DNA of 64,000 bases from an uncultured Phycisphaerales bacterium (GTDB lineage: Bacteria > Planctomycetota > Phycisphaerae > WQYP01): the NCBI GenBank assembly GCA_903845195.1, contig CAIMWO010000052.1, positions 79,758-143,757 on the forward strand. The letters are read 5' to 3'. Below are positions 42,376 through 50,585 of this stretch, one piece after another. Position 1 is the first letter of the stretch, and each line of letters begins with the position of its first letter. A model generated the notes under the pieces. It was not told the origin of the DNA. It saw nothing but the letters and a program-made list of their open reading frames with translations, and did not search any database. Made by a program: the position numbers and the translations under genes.

Positions 42376-43062
42376 TCACGCCGCCCGATACTCACTCCCC
42401 TTCTTTCCACCCAGCGGCTTCCGTTTCAATTTCCCAGCCTTCACCATCAGGCTCAGCGTGTTGTCCACCGTCGCACCCCGTCCTGCTTTTTTCCATAGTG
42501 CCACCAATTGGTGTGTCGTCAGCGCCTTCCGCCCTTTCAGCAGCCCCAGAATCATTTCTTCGGCGGTCTGTTTGAAAACTCCACGCTTCTGCTTCCGGGG
42601 GGCGGGTTTGGCTGCATTTGCCGACGCCGTCTTCGGTTCTGCCATCCCCAATCGCTCCAGTGCCTCCCGTTTGCCGAGACTTCGGATCGCCAGCCACCGT
42701 GCCTTCTGGGCCTGCCGTGGCGTCGTCTTGCCGGTTTCCCAGAGGTAGATCGTCACTTCCGACACGCCAGCCAACTGCCCGTAGTGCTTGGCCGACAAGC
42801 CGAGTTTCGCCCGATGGGCCTTGACGCCAATGGCACGGAACCGCCCCTTCTCCAGCACTTCTGGTGGAGCGGTGATTTCTTTCGGCTGCTTCTTCTCCAC
42901 AACCGCCAGACGCTTCATCAAACCGACGAACTGTCGCTTTAGTGCGGCTAGATCACGGCGGTGCTGGGTCACCAGCTTTCTGGTGGGCTTGGTGGCGGCG
43001 TTTACGACACGCTTCGAGAGTCTGGTGATTTCTTGGGCAAGGACGACGTTTACGTTGGGCAT
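42376..43062 (-). CDS. HTH and winged-helix regulator, 228 aa
   Basis: Start ATG 43062 after AAAGGAGC. A basic coiled segment (about 10-60) is followed by an XRE-like helix-turn-helix (AHRAKLGLSAKHYGQLAGVS, EVTIYLWETGKTTPRQAQ). A second winged-helix domain near the C-terminus (EEMILGLLKGRKALTTHQLV, RGATVDNTLSLMVKAGKL) ends the protein. It probably binds DNA or RNA. A long form of this layout is known in planctomycetes from memory, without function. Confidence 0.75.
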   Translation of the reverse strand: MPNVNVVLAQEITRLSKRVVNAATKPTRKLVTQHRRDLAALKRQFVGLMKRLAVVEKKQPKEITAPPEVLEKGRFRAIGVKAHRAKLGLSAKHYGQLAGVSEVTIYLWETGKTTPRQAQKARWLAIRSLGKREALERLGMAEPKTASANAAKPAPRKQKRGVFKQTAEEMILGLLKGRKALTTHQLVALWKKAGRGATVDNTLSLMVKAGKLKRKPLGGKKGSEYRAA

Positions 43063-43211
43063 GGAATGCTCCTTTGGCGGCTTTGGACAGAAGTGAAACC
43101 GCCTATACCGGCCCAAGGTTAATGGTTCCTGCGCAGAACTTCCATTAATATGGAGTCTGTGTTTGCCTTATGTAGAAATGCTGATGCTGAGGGCAAAACC
43201 TCGGAGTGAAG

Positions 43212-43571
43212 ATGGATCAACGACCGCCTGCCCTCGATTACGCATCACCACCGGCTCGTACAAAATATTCGCCCATCCTATATTGGCTCGTGGTGGCCGA
43301 CTGCGTCATTTTGGTCTTGGTCCTCAGCCTCCTTCATTATCCAAGTGGCGCTGGTGGCTCTTTCTTCGCAACTGAGGCCTTCTTTGCGGTCCCCATTGCC
43401 TTGACTGCGAGCGTAACGGGACTGATCTACGGTATTGTACTGGCGTTGAAGCGTCGGCACGTCGGGTTGGTGATTACTACGCTGCTACTATCAATTATTC
43501 CTATTCCCATGTTCTGGATCGGCTATCACATAATCGACAGTATCAAGCATTTTAACTTTGGCCCCGGCTGA
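43212..43571 (+). CDS. Small membrane protein with LDYASPPAR N-terminus
   Basis: About 119 aa from ATG 43212 (CGGAG upstream; GTG 43206 is in frame). The cytoplasmic N-terminus MDQRPPALDYASPPARTK matches the start of the unrelated-bodied protein at 61033 (PRLDYATPPARR). Three membrane segments follow (ILYWLVVADCVILVLVLSLL, FFAVPIALTASVTGLIYGIV, LVITTLLLSIIPIPMFWIGY). Function unknown. Confidence 0.75.
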   Translation: MDQRPPALDYASPPARTKYSPILYWLVVADCVILVLVLSLLHYPSGAGGSFFATEAFFAVPIALTASVTGLIYGIVLALKRRHVGLVITTLLLSIIPIPMFWIGYHIIDSIKHFNFGPG

Positions 43572-43848
43572 CTTGCTGTTGTGGTCCACTTCAAGAAATA
43601 AATCCTCCTCAATAAATCTCTTTATCGTTCATCACGCTCAAGACGCCGGGCACACAGGGTCTCGCCGCCAAGCCCTTTTAGGTGACCAATCCGCTCATGG
43701 GAACCCAGAGAATTCGTGGTGGCCGGAGGGTGAGGTGGACACAGGAAAAGAATGCTTGCTTAGGCTTGGCCATCGTCACCCAGTAAAGCGTGGAAGGTGT
43801 GTTCTTCAAATAGACAGATTAAGATGCCATCTTGAAAGGGGAAAGAAA

Positions 43849-44613
43849 ATGACAGTGTCTGCTAAAATCGTCATGGCCATCATGTTTGCCGCCGTGCCAA
43901 TCAGCATGGCCCAAACGACCCAGCCAACCGCCAAACCGTCGCCATCGTCCGCACCAGCAACGCAGTCAGCAACGACATCAGTCGCAACACAACCATCGGT
44001 CGAGTCGTTGCGCAAGGCCGCCGAGAAGGGCGAGGCCGATGCCCAGTACAGTCTTGGTGTCTGCTACTACATTGGTGATGGCGTTGAGGCTGACCAAAGT
44101 GAAGCCGCCAAATGGTATCGGAAGGCTGCCGCTCAGGGGCATGCTAAAGCCCAACGCAATCTTGGTGCCTGCTACCTAGTAGGCAAAGGCGTAAAGAAAG
44201 ACCAGTCGGAGGCAGTCAACTGGTTCCGCAAAGCGTCAGATCAAGGGGATGATATAGCCCAATGGTGTCTCGGCCGCTGCTACTACTGGGGCTTCGGTGT
44301 AAAGATTGACCAAAAAGAAGCAGTCAAGTGGTTGCGTAAGGCGGCAGCTCAAGGTCTTGCCAAGGCCCAACACCTCATTGGCATCTGTTACTACAAGGGC
44401 GAAGGCGTAGACAAAGACTTCCATGAAGCGGTTAAGTGGTTCCGCTCGGCAGCCGAACAGGGTGATGACAATGCCCAAGCCTGTCTTGGTGCATGCTACT
44501 ACAATGGTGAAGGTGTAGAGAAGGATGAACGTGAAGCCGTCAAGTGGTTACTCAAGGCTGCGGTTCAAGGAAATGAGAATGCCAAGGCGGCATTGAAACC
44601 GGGGAAATCGTGA
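43849..44613 (+). CDS. Sel1-repeat secreted protein
   Basis: About 254 aa. The start at 43849 is supported by GAAAGGGGAAAG and by the signal peptide MTVSAKIVMAIMFAAVPISM. A Pro/Thr/Ala-rich linker precedes five full Sel1 repeats and a partial sixth (LGVCYYIGDGVEADQSEAAK and equivalents). It is a shorter relative of the nine-repeat protein at 2764-3975 with a different N-terminus. It probably acts as a periplasmic interaction scaffold. Confidence 0.9.
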   Translation: MTVSAKIVMAIMFAAVPISMAQTTQPTAKPSPSSAPATQSATTSVATQPSVESLRKAAEKGEADAQYSLGVCYYIGDGVEADQSEAAKWYRKAAAQGHAKAQRNLGACYLVGKGVKKDQSEAVNWFRKASDQGDDIAQWCLGRCYYWGFGVKIDQKEAVKWLRKAAAQGLAKAQHLIGICYYKGEGVDKDFHEAVKWFRSAAEQGDDNAQACLGACYYNGEGVEKDEREAVKWLLKAAVQGNENAKAALKPGKS

Positions 44614-44616
44614 AAC

Positions 44617-44730
44617 GTGGAGATATTCGAGCCGTACAGAGTTGAATTGGGAGAGGCAGACCCAATAGACACTTTGAAGCGTGCTGGCGAATTGGAGACG
44701 CAAACGACACCGAAAGTCACGAAAAAGTAA
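44617..44730 (+). CDS. Possible 37-aa peptide
   Basis: GTG 44617 to TAA 44730 begins four bases after the Sel1 gene. It encodes EIFEPYRVELGEADPIDTLK and a Thr/Lys-rich end. Codon composition looks plausible, but there is no strong ribosome binding site or known homologue. Confidence 0.3.
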   Translation: MEIFEPYRVELGEADPIDTLKRAGELETQTTPKVTKK

Positions 44731-44791
44731 CGGCCTCGACCGAGAATGCCGTCTTGGGACTGGGACTCAATCCAGATGAAAGGTCGGTACG

Positions 44792-45070
44792 ATGAAATGT
44801 GATCGCCCCGGATGCCATCACGATGCCATCGCCTTCCTCACGGTTGCCAAGAAGACCTACGGGTATTGCCAAGAACACCGCCGCTGTAAGAACTGCGGTC
44901 TGGAGATCAACGGAAGCTGTAGGTGCAATCCGCCCGTGGAACGGCCGGAATTTCTGAAGTACATGGCTGGCAAGAGCGCAAAGGTTGAAGTGAGAGCCGA
45001 TGCCACCGGCGTCCTGAAAGCCCAAGTGGTGCATCCCAGCGCCAAAAGGGGCAAAGTGATCACTCAATAA
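44792..45070 (+). CDS. Small zinc-finger protein, 92 aa
   Basis: CDRPGCHHDAIAFLTV, YGYCQEHRRCKNCGLEING and SCRCNPPVERPEF contain eight Cys and several His, enough for two zinc sites. The C-terminal half is basic (VLKAQVVHPSAKRGKVITQ). It may bind nucleic acid. The downstream 126-aa gene starts 17 bp later, so they form an operon. Confidence 0.7.
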   Translation: MKCDRPGCHHDAIAFLTVAKKTYGYCQEHRRCKNCGLEINGSCRCNPPVERPEFLKYMAGKSAKVEVRADATGVLKAQVVHPSAKRGKVITQ

Positions 45071-45087
45071 GATGAGGTAAGATAAAT

Positions 45088-45468
45088 ATGAAGAAACAAA
45101 ACAAACCAAAGACGAAAACCCTCACTCCGTCCAAGACTCTGGTCTGGCCAAAGATTATACCACCAAAGTCAGTTGTTCGGTTGGTGCGGAATGATCGACG
45201 ATCACCAGCTATGCAAGAGGATGTTGGCCGCAAATTCCGGGTGGGATATTACAGCCCTCAAGATGGTCTGGATTGCATTTGGCTCGTTAACGAAGCTGCG
45301 GAATACGAGCAAACCGCTGACAGACAATGGCTTTGCGACTATTTTGTTCTCGAATGGTTGTCAAAAGAGACGGACTACTTTGGATGGACTCGTCCGAAAT
45401 TGCGCAAGCTCACTAAGAGTACTTTAAAATCTAGAGGAAAACGGAAGAAAAGAAAAGGGGGAAAATAG
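45088..45468 (+). CDS. Basic protein, 126 aa, unknown
   Basis: Lys-rich at both ends (MKKQNKPKTKTL and KSRGKRKKRKGGK) around a globular core (KFRVGYYSPQDGLDCIWLVN, YFVLEWLSKETDYFGW). GATGAGGTAAGATAA lies before the ATG. The core could be a small SH3- or KOW-like domain. It is co-transcribed with the zinc-finger protein, and nucleic-acid binding is a guess from charge. Confidence 0.6.
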   Translation: MKKQNKPKTKTLTPSKTLVWPKIIPPKSVVRLVRNDRRSPAMQEDVGRKFRVGYYSPQDGLDCIWLVNEAAEYEQTADRQWLCDYFVLEWLSKETDYFGWTRPKLRKLTKSTLKSRGKRKKRKGGK

Positions 45469-45550
45469 GGGCATAATTGGGCTGGGCTTCTGCACGAATG
45501 GGGATTCGTGGTGGCCGGAGTAGGGGTAGGGTATGGCGGGGCAAGCATGC

Positions 45551-46222
45551 TTATTGGTAATCGACCATCGAGGTGGTCCCATCTTCCATCGCCGCCCCGA
45601 TCACCACGGCTGCCAGTTCCTCTTCCGCTTCTGCTGACAGAGATGACACGTCTCCCTCCGTCATTTTCAACGCACGTAGGAAAACCTCCTCGACATCCTC
45701 GACGACTTCTTCGGACAGCGGAAAGCAGGCTCCGGTGGTGATCCAATAACCGGGCAGGGGGATCAGTCGTCCCCCCAGCAAGGCCCCCGTCTTCAGCGTC
45801 TTGCTGAGCGTTTCATCCACAAGGAAGAGTCGGTTGCCCCGCACGAGGTCATGAACATGGAGCCCGCTGCCTTGGATGATCTTCTCGATTCTGTACATGG
45901 AATAGCGAGATTGTGACATGGCTTCCCGCACCACCTTCTCGTCGGCGTCATCCGTGGGCGGCAGCTTGGCCAGATACTTCTCCATCAGCGTGCGTTTCTG
46001 GCGGTGGGAGTAGATGCAGAAATCCATCAGGATGGTCAGTTCGGATTCGCTCTCCAGCATCAGCTTGTTACCGTCGAGCATGCCAAACGTCTTGGCGCAT
46101 TTGCGAAAGGTGAAGCCTGATATGGTCTTCACGGCGGCATTCTGATGTTGCCGCAGGATGACCCGTAGACGTTGGTACTCTTCCCAATCGGTGCAGGCGA
46201 GGATGGGCGTGATCATGGCCAT
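45551..46222 (-). CDS. Protein of unknown function, 223 aa
   Basis: Starts MAMITPILACTDWEEYQRLR at 46222 (or 46216); the long upstream extension has shadow character. LRQHQNAAVKTISGFTFRKC, SRYSMYRIEKIIQGSGLHVH and LVRGNRLFLVDETLSKTLKT suggest a soluble globular protein. The start resembles SEC-C-type or DUF-type proteins with a WEEY motif, but this is uncertain. It is divergent from the structured RNA at 46427. Confidence 0.65.
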   Translation of the reverse strand: MAMITPILACTDWEEYQRLRVILRQHQNAAVKTISGFTFRKCAKTFGMLDGNKLMLESESELTILMDFCIYSHRQKRTLMEKYLAKLPPTDDADEKVVREAMSQSRYSMYRIEKIIQGSGLHVHDLVRGNRLFLVDETLSKTLKTGALLGGRLIPLPGYWITTGACFPLSEEVVEDVEEVFLRALKMTEGDVSSLSAEAEEELAAVVIGAAMEDGTTSMVDYQ

Positions 46223-46426
46223 GGCGGCGGAAAGTATAAACCCAACCGGTGGGTGCCGAACACCCGTCCGCACCGCTTTGGTCTGGAAAGGACTCAGATG
46301 TCCTCCGCCAGCCCAAACGCCCCAACAGACGACCTCTGAGGGGTTGGGAAGAATGTGGCTGGGCAGACCGTCAATTGTGTGCATTCCTGTCGGCCGAAAA
46401 AAAGTAGGCCGATAAAAGGAGTAGAA

Positions 46427-46588
46427 AGCTCTTCGCTCGAAAGAAGAGCTACGACGGTCGCAAACAGTCGTACGCAGCAATCCCGTGATCCTCTGATCGA
46501 AAGATCAAGCGGCATTATCAGATACGTCCAATCATGGGACTGCTGTATGGGAAACCTCCGATTGCGACCCGGAGGTTTCCTGCTTTTT
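46427..46588 (+). ncRNA. Multi-hairpin leader RNA ending in a terminator
   Basis: Successive helices are visible. H1: AGCTCTTC/GAAGAGCT (46427-46434 with 46443-46450). H2: ACGAC/GTCGT (46451-46455 with 46467-46471). H3: CAGCA/TGCTG plus TCCCGTGAT/ATCATGGGA (46475-46489 with 46531-46545), enclosing a GAAA tetraloop hairpin TGATC/GATCA (46494-46507). H4 is a terminator: GGAAACCTCCG/CGGAGGTTTCC (46550-46560 with 46570-46580) and TTTTT. It lies directly before the primase-like gene and could be an attenuator, an antisense-type replication control or an independent RNA. Confidence 0.6.
46550..46588 (+). terminator. Intrinsic terminator upstream of the primase-like gene
   Basis: An 11-bp perfect stem with a 9-base loop followed by TGCTTTTT. 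Its position only 32 bp before the GTG start at 46620 implies that expression depends on antitermination or on a promoter inside the leader. Confidence 0.85.
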
Positions 46589-46619
46589 GCCTCGGAACGG
46601 ACGTGTCAAAGGTCGCACT

Positions 46620-48326
46620 GTGAAAAAGAAAACCCAAGAACCAAGGAAGAAGATCAGGCCACTGCCCATAGAGTTGCGGGACTACTACAACCGCTTTCTG
46701 GACTGGCACTACTTCGGCTTCAAGTTTCAGTTCTGCCAGATCAATGAAAAGGAGCAGAAGGTTGAAGAGGTCGAAGAAATCCGGCCGGTCAACTACGCCT
46801 GCACCTTGGATTTCTGGTCCAAGAAGAACGATATGACCTTCAAGGAGAAGACGCAGTGGGTCAAAGACTACTGGAAATCCGGTGCTTATAAGGACGACGA
46901 TCCCTGTGATCGCATCAGCTTCAAGAACAGGCTCTCGCAGACAAGCATCACCGAGTTCCATGAAGGGGGGCAGCCCGTCTACGGATGCAGCCGAGGGGAT
47001 GCGAAGGTCCACAACCTGATGCTGGATTTCGACGACAAAGCGAGGGTCTACGGTGACACCCTTCAAGCCTGTGAGTATGTCAATACCACCTATCTTCTCG
47101 GAGAGACATTCGTCCAGCCTTCTACCAGCGGCTCCGGAGCGCATGGGCATTTCCTTCTGGAAGCATTTGCAGACCCCTATGAGCAGAAGAAGGTGCTGTC
47201 AGAATTCATCAGTCTGTTGAAGTTGGACCTGAAAGCCAAGAAATTCAAATGCTGGGAAGACTTGGATGCCGTCAAATTTCAGGCTTCGATCTACGAGTGG
47301 GTGAAGTCCGAGTACAAAGCCCATGAGAAGAAACCTTGGTATCCGAAACTGGCAGTGTGTGGCGTGCTGGGTCGTTTACCCAATGTGGCCAAGCCAGAAG
47401 ACCTGCAAAGGCTCATGGGCCGTCAGATTATCAATGAGGTTCAGCTACGAAGGGCTGTGGCTTCCCTGAATGCCTCCACAGGCGCAAAACCTCAACAGTT
47501 GCCAGAGAAGAGGGGGAGGAGGAGAGAACCGAAGGATACATGTGTAGGACAAACTACTCAGACCCTCTCCAAGAGCCATTCTTCTCCTGAAGTCGCAAAC
47601 ATGAATGGAGCGCAACGACGCTGCCATTGTGTAGATACTCTGCTCCGGCAAACTAGCGGAGGAAGCCTAACGGTCGATCAGGTGCTGGAGTTCTACCATG
47701 CTCACTATTCCTTCACCGGCAACGGTCCTGCCGATGTCGCCAAGCGTTGCCGGGACTTCAAGAGGCTGATTCCGAGGCGTTCTGCCACATTCGTGCCCAG
47801 TGTCAAATCCAACCCCTTCTCCATCAAATCAGCCAAGTATGTTGATGTCGTCAATGCCCTCAGTATTCCCGCCACAGAGTTCCAATGGCCACGAGTGGAA
47901 GGTAAGAAGGCCAGAAGAGAGCTTTTGACCCCCGAAAGGCTCGCAGCCTATTTGAGCATGAAGGTCTTTCAGTGCATGACGGAACGGCCGGATAAGTATT
48001 TTGGTCGTGCGACCCGCAACAGCGTCATCTCTCTTTCCCGTACTCTCGCCACACAAGAGCCCCCAGTCATTGATTTCGTTCTGACCGCCAACGTGATCCA
48101 GAAGTACAACGACATAGCCGTCCATCACGGTCTGCTGACCTTGGTGGACGACTATCAGGCCCCGAGGATGAAGACAAGCGGTATGAAGCTCGAATTGGAA
48201 AAAGGCTGGGGCAAATTGTTAGCTCCGACGAAGAAACTTGACGCCGATGCCTTCCTTGAGTTCACCAAGCGGTACGACGCATACCGAAGCCGACTGAAAC
48301 TGGTCGAGAAGAAGAATACCGCCTAG
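46620..48326 (+). CDS. Primase-polymerase-like (AEP superfamily) replication protein
   Basis: About 568 aa from GTG 46620 (AAAGG upstream); the TTG at 46587 lies in the terminator and is less likely. The N-terminal half shows VHNLMLDFDDKARVYG (about 130, hhhDhD metal motif) and FVQPSTSGSGAHGHFLLEAF (about 165, sxH motif), the signatures of archaeo-eukaryotic primases. A basic linker (EKRGRRREP) and a helical C-terminal domain (YHAHYSFTGNGPADVAKRCR, then ALSIPATEFQWPRVEGKKAR) follow. Plasmid and phage replication proteins have this layout. No helicase domain is evident. Confidence 0.65.
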   Translation: MKKKTQEPRKKIRPLPIELRDYYNRFLDWHYFGFKFQFCQINEKEQKVEEVEEIRPVNYACTLDFWSKKNDMTFKEKTQWVKDYWKSGAYKDDDPCDRISFKNRLSQTSITEFHEGGQPVYGCSRGDAKVHNLMLDFDDKARVYGDTLQACEYVNTTYLLGETFVQPSTSGSGAHGHFLLEAFADPYEQKKVLSEFISLLKLDLKAKKFKCWEDLDAVKFQASIYEWVKSEYKAHEKKPWYPKLAVCGVLGRLPNVAKPEDLQRLMGRQIINEVQLRRAVASLNASTGAKPQQLPEKRGRRREPKDTCVGQTTQTLSKSHSSPEVANMNGAQRRCHCVDTLLRQTSGGSLTVDQVLEFYHAHYSFTGNGPADVAKRCRDFKRLIPRRSATFVPSVKSNPFSIKSAKYVDVVNALSIPATEFQWPRVEGKKARRELLTPERLAAYLSMKVFQCMTERPDKYFGRATRNSVISLSRTLATQEPPVIDFVLTANVIQKYNDIAVHHGLLTLVDDYQAPRMKTSGMKLELEKGWGKLLAPTKKLDADAFLEFTKRYDAYRSRLKLVEKKNTA

Positions 48327-48404
48327 TGATGAAAACGCTGGCCTCGGGCACCAGCCTGCGTAGGCTTCAGTTCTAGGCTGGGTTGCCCGCAATCGAAGGC
48401 GAGG

Positions 48405-49049
48405 TCATGCCTGCATGTTCACGACCTCGATCTCCGTCCGATCCTTTGACTGGGCCAGCCAGAAATCCCGCTCCTCGGTCGTCTCGGCCTGATCCACCAT
48501 CGGCAGCAGCTTCCGGTCGCCAAAGAACCACGCTACGACCTTCCCGTAGTTGCCCCCCTCGAACTGGTAATTGAGCATGTTGATCGAGGCGTCCATGCAA
48601 TGGAACGTGAGTTCTGGGCGGGCGGCGGAATTGAAAAGGCAGTACCTCGTGATCGCTTTCGCCGGGACAGTTCCTCGATAGGCACAATTTCCCAGCATGA
48701 CTAAACTCTTCCGCCACATGTTCTGGAAGAGGTCGAGATTGTTGCGGACGTGGCGGCTCTGGCCTTTTGTGAGTTCCTTGCCACGTCGATCACGGGCCAA
48801 GAGCGTAACGAAATCTTCGTCGGGATAGAGCCGTACTTCGTCAAGGTGGTGAGCGTCGATCTCGTACACAACGGCGATCTTGTTCTCGCTCCCAGTGGCG
48901 AAGTAAAACGGGTACGCCGTAGTCAGATACACCATGTCGGGACGGCTCGGGTTCTTCTTCCAGTTTGAAGCTCGTTTGGACCGAGGCCGCAGCCCATACC
49001 GGAGGATGTGAGCGTGGAACTGGGTGGTTGTCCCGTGGTAGAGCTTCAT
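48405..49049 (-). CDS. ADP-ribosyltransferase-like protein
   Basis: 214 aa. The start KLYHGTTTQFHAHILRYGLR and RPDMVYLTTAYPFYFA, VVYEIDAHHLDEVRLYPDED follow the first strands of the ART/RNA 2'-phosphotransferase fold (H-G-T ... Y/T-T ... D). NAD-dependent transfer of ADP-ribose to protein or nucleic acid is possible. DarT-like toxins share this opening, but no DarG macrodomain antitoxin is adjacent. Its ATG overlaps the stop of a bitopic array-type protein (ATGA), so the two are co-expressed. Confidence 0.65.
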   Translation of the reverse strand: MKLYHGTTTQFHAHILRYGLRPRSKRASNWKKNPSRPDMVYLTTAYPFYFATGSENKIAVVYEIDAHHLDEVRLYPDEDFVTLLARDRRGKELTKGQSRHVRNNLDLFQNMWRKSLVMLGNCAYRGTVPAKAITRYCLFNSAARPELTFHCMDASINMLNYQFEGGNYGKVVAWFFGDRKLLPMVDQAETTEERDFWLAQSKDRTEIEVVNMQA

Positions 49050-49510
49050 GTCACCGACCCCTGTTGGTGTTTGTCGCCGCTGGCGATCACCGGGAATGCT
49101 GTTGCGGGATTGGCTTTAGGCCGAGTCTTTCGCCAGACCAAGACCTCCCCAAGTACTGCCAACATCAACAGGAACCAATACGGGATGGAGAGCATGGCCC
49201 AACGGAATGAGCGGCCATCGTGTATTGTGCTGTGCTGTCCGTAGCCGAAACCAAGAACACCGTGGTCGAGGTTCAGGAAGACGGTGGACTCGGCAGGATC
49301 AGAAACAGCCATCCAGCCGTCAGGATCATGAACCGTGGGGTTAGTACCCCAACCGATGTTGACGATTCCCCATATCGTGTCACAGAAGATGTAATAGCCA
49401 GCGTGAGTGTGCATCACACTGCTGTGAAGCGGGATGCTCGACCCCCACCCGACGATGCACAGCAGGATGGGCAGCATAAACATTAAGCGAATGATCCAAC
49501 GTCTTCTCAT
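49046..49510 (-). CDS. Bitopic-anchor array protein, isolated copy
   Basis: The 154-aa protein has the N-terminal anchor MRRRWIIRLMFMLPILLCIV, a variable ectodomain (GWMAVSDPAESTVFLNLDHG), a second membrane segment (IPYWFLLMLAVLGEVLVWRK) and the tail ATAFPV. These are the hallmarks of the array at 53.9-58.6 kb, 4 kb away. It is coupled to the ART-like gene. Confidence 0.8.
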   Translation of the reverse strand: MRRRWIIRLMFMLPILLCIVGWGSSIPLHSSVMHTHAGYYIFCDTIWGIVNIGWGTNPTVHDPDGWMAVSDPAESTVFLNLDHGVLGFGYGQHSTIHDGRSFRWAMLSIPYWFLLMLAVLGEVLVWRKTRPKANPATAFPVIASGDKHQQGSVT

Positions 49511-49549
49511 CGGGCATAGCCCACATCGTAGAAGCGGGAGGCAGAATCC

Positions 49550-49861
49550 TCAATATCCGTCCACCGTCACTGAGTACGGCGGCAACGAAATCTTCAACTT
49601 CCCACCAGCGGCCTTGATGGTGGGGGCCAGTGAGTAGATGACATTCTTACCCTTCCGTTTCCCGAGGATCAGCCGATTCATCCGCAGCAATCCCAGATGG
49701 TGACTGACGCTCGGTTGGGACATTTTGAGTTCCTCGCATAGGCTGGTCACGTTGCGCTCGCTCTTGGCGAGCAGCAGCACCAACCGGAGGCGAGTGCTGT
49801 CCGCAAGCACGCCCAAAAGATAAGTGAACGATGCAAGGGCTTCGTCGGAAGAGCGTGCCAT
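49550..49861 (-). CDS. ArsR-family transcriptional regulator
   Basis: About 103 aa from ATG 49861 (MARSSDEALASFTYLLGV). The winged helix is clear: LADSTRLRLVLLLAKSERNV, TSLCEELKMSQPSVSHHLGL, LRMNRLILGKRKGKNVIYSL. No metal-binding CxC motif is present in the recognition helix, so it probably senses something other than As/Cd/Zn, or none. No cognate metal transporter is nearby. Confidence 0.88.
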   Translation of the reverse strand: MARSSDEALASFTYLLGVLADSTRLRLVLLLAKSERNVTSLCEELKMSQPSVSHHLGLLRMNRLILGKRKGKNVIYSLAPTIKAAGGKLKISLPPYSVTVDGY

Positions 49862-49959
49862 CGTAGAGTTCTCCACATTAGATGCTGGAAGATGCTGCGG
49901 TATTGTCACCCATCCGCTGCCGCTAGACCAATTGCAGTGCCGTTCACATCAGTCCATCG

Positions 49960-50139
49960 TCATGGCTTCTTGCGATAAACGTTCAGCCCGATTTTCTCGT
50001 CCCGGTCGGGAATCGATATGTTGCCTTCCGTCGAGGCGATGATGATCGTCTTGCCGGAAGACGAAGGGCCGAATTCTTTGGTCAAATCCACTTTGATGGT
50101 GAGGATGTTGCCTTCGATTTTGAGTTCCACGTTCTTCAT
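49960..50139 (-). CDS. Conserved small protein (KEFGPSSSGKTIIIASTEG family), 59 aa
   Basis: ATG 50139 follows AAAGGAGA. The sequence MKNVELKIEGNILTIKVDL, TKEFGPSSSGKTIIIASTEG, NISIPDRDEKIGLNVYRKKP matches from memory a short conserved family found across many bacteria. It has predicted beta strands and no assigned function. It lies 98 bp upstream of the ArsR gene on the same strand. Confidence 0.8.
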   Translation of the reverse strand: MKNVELKIEGNILTIKVDLTKEFGPSSSGKTIIIASTEGNISIPDRDEKIGLNVYRKKP

Positions 50140-50585
50140 GCTGATTCTCCTTTCGCCTGATTGTGGCGAAGATGGCCCTAGCTGGCAACAAGTCTTTTCT
50201 GCGAGTGCCGGAGGACTTCTGGATAAACTGGTCGTCGTTTAGATGAAATTCATAAAGCGATGTAAGAACCGCTTTTACGGTGCAAGAAATAAATCAAAAT
50301 ATGTAGAGTTCTTATGCTCCGCCGAGATTGATGACGTACTATTGAAGGTCAGAGGTTCGAGTACCCACACTCACCTCTGACAAAGTTCCTTCCTTCTCCC
50401 CCACGAAAGCCGGTGGCTTGTTTAGGCGACCACCGGCTTCCCAAGATTTCCGTTGTGATCCAAGAGCTTTTTGGCCGGGCATACAATGGCGATTCTCGGG
50501 CTCCAGTCCACTCTGTCCCGCTTCACACCGACGAAGTAGAATGCGTGCCAGCATTGCCCCGACCTCCCTTGATGAAAGGCATTTC
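50140..50585. other. Intergenic with a 9-bp inverted repeat
   Basis: No gene. GTCAGAGGT (near 50348) pairs with ACCTCTGAC (near 50373). The loop contains TTCGAGTACC, which recalls a tRNA T-arm, but no other part of a tRNA can be folded. It could be a decayed tRNA end or an attachment site. Confidence 0.35.

Noticed and set aside
50340..50385. tRNA-like T-arm (GGTTCGAGTACC) in an inverted repeat
   Set aside because: No acceptor, D or anticodon arm can be folded around it on either strand; kept only as a possible attachment remnant.
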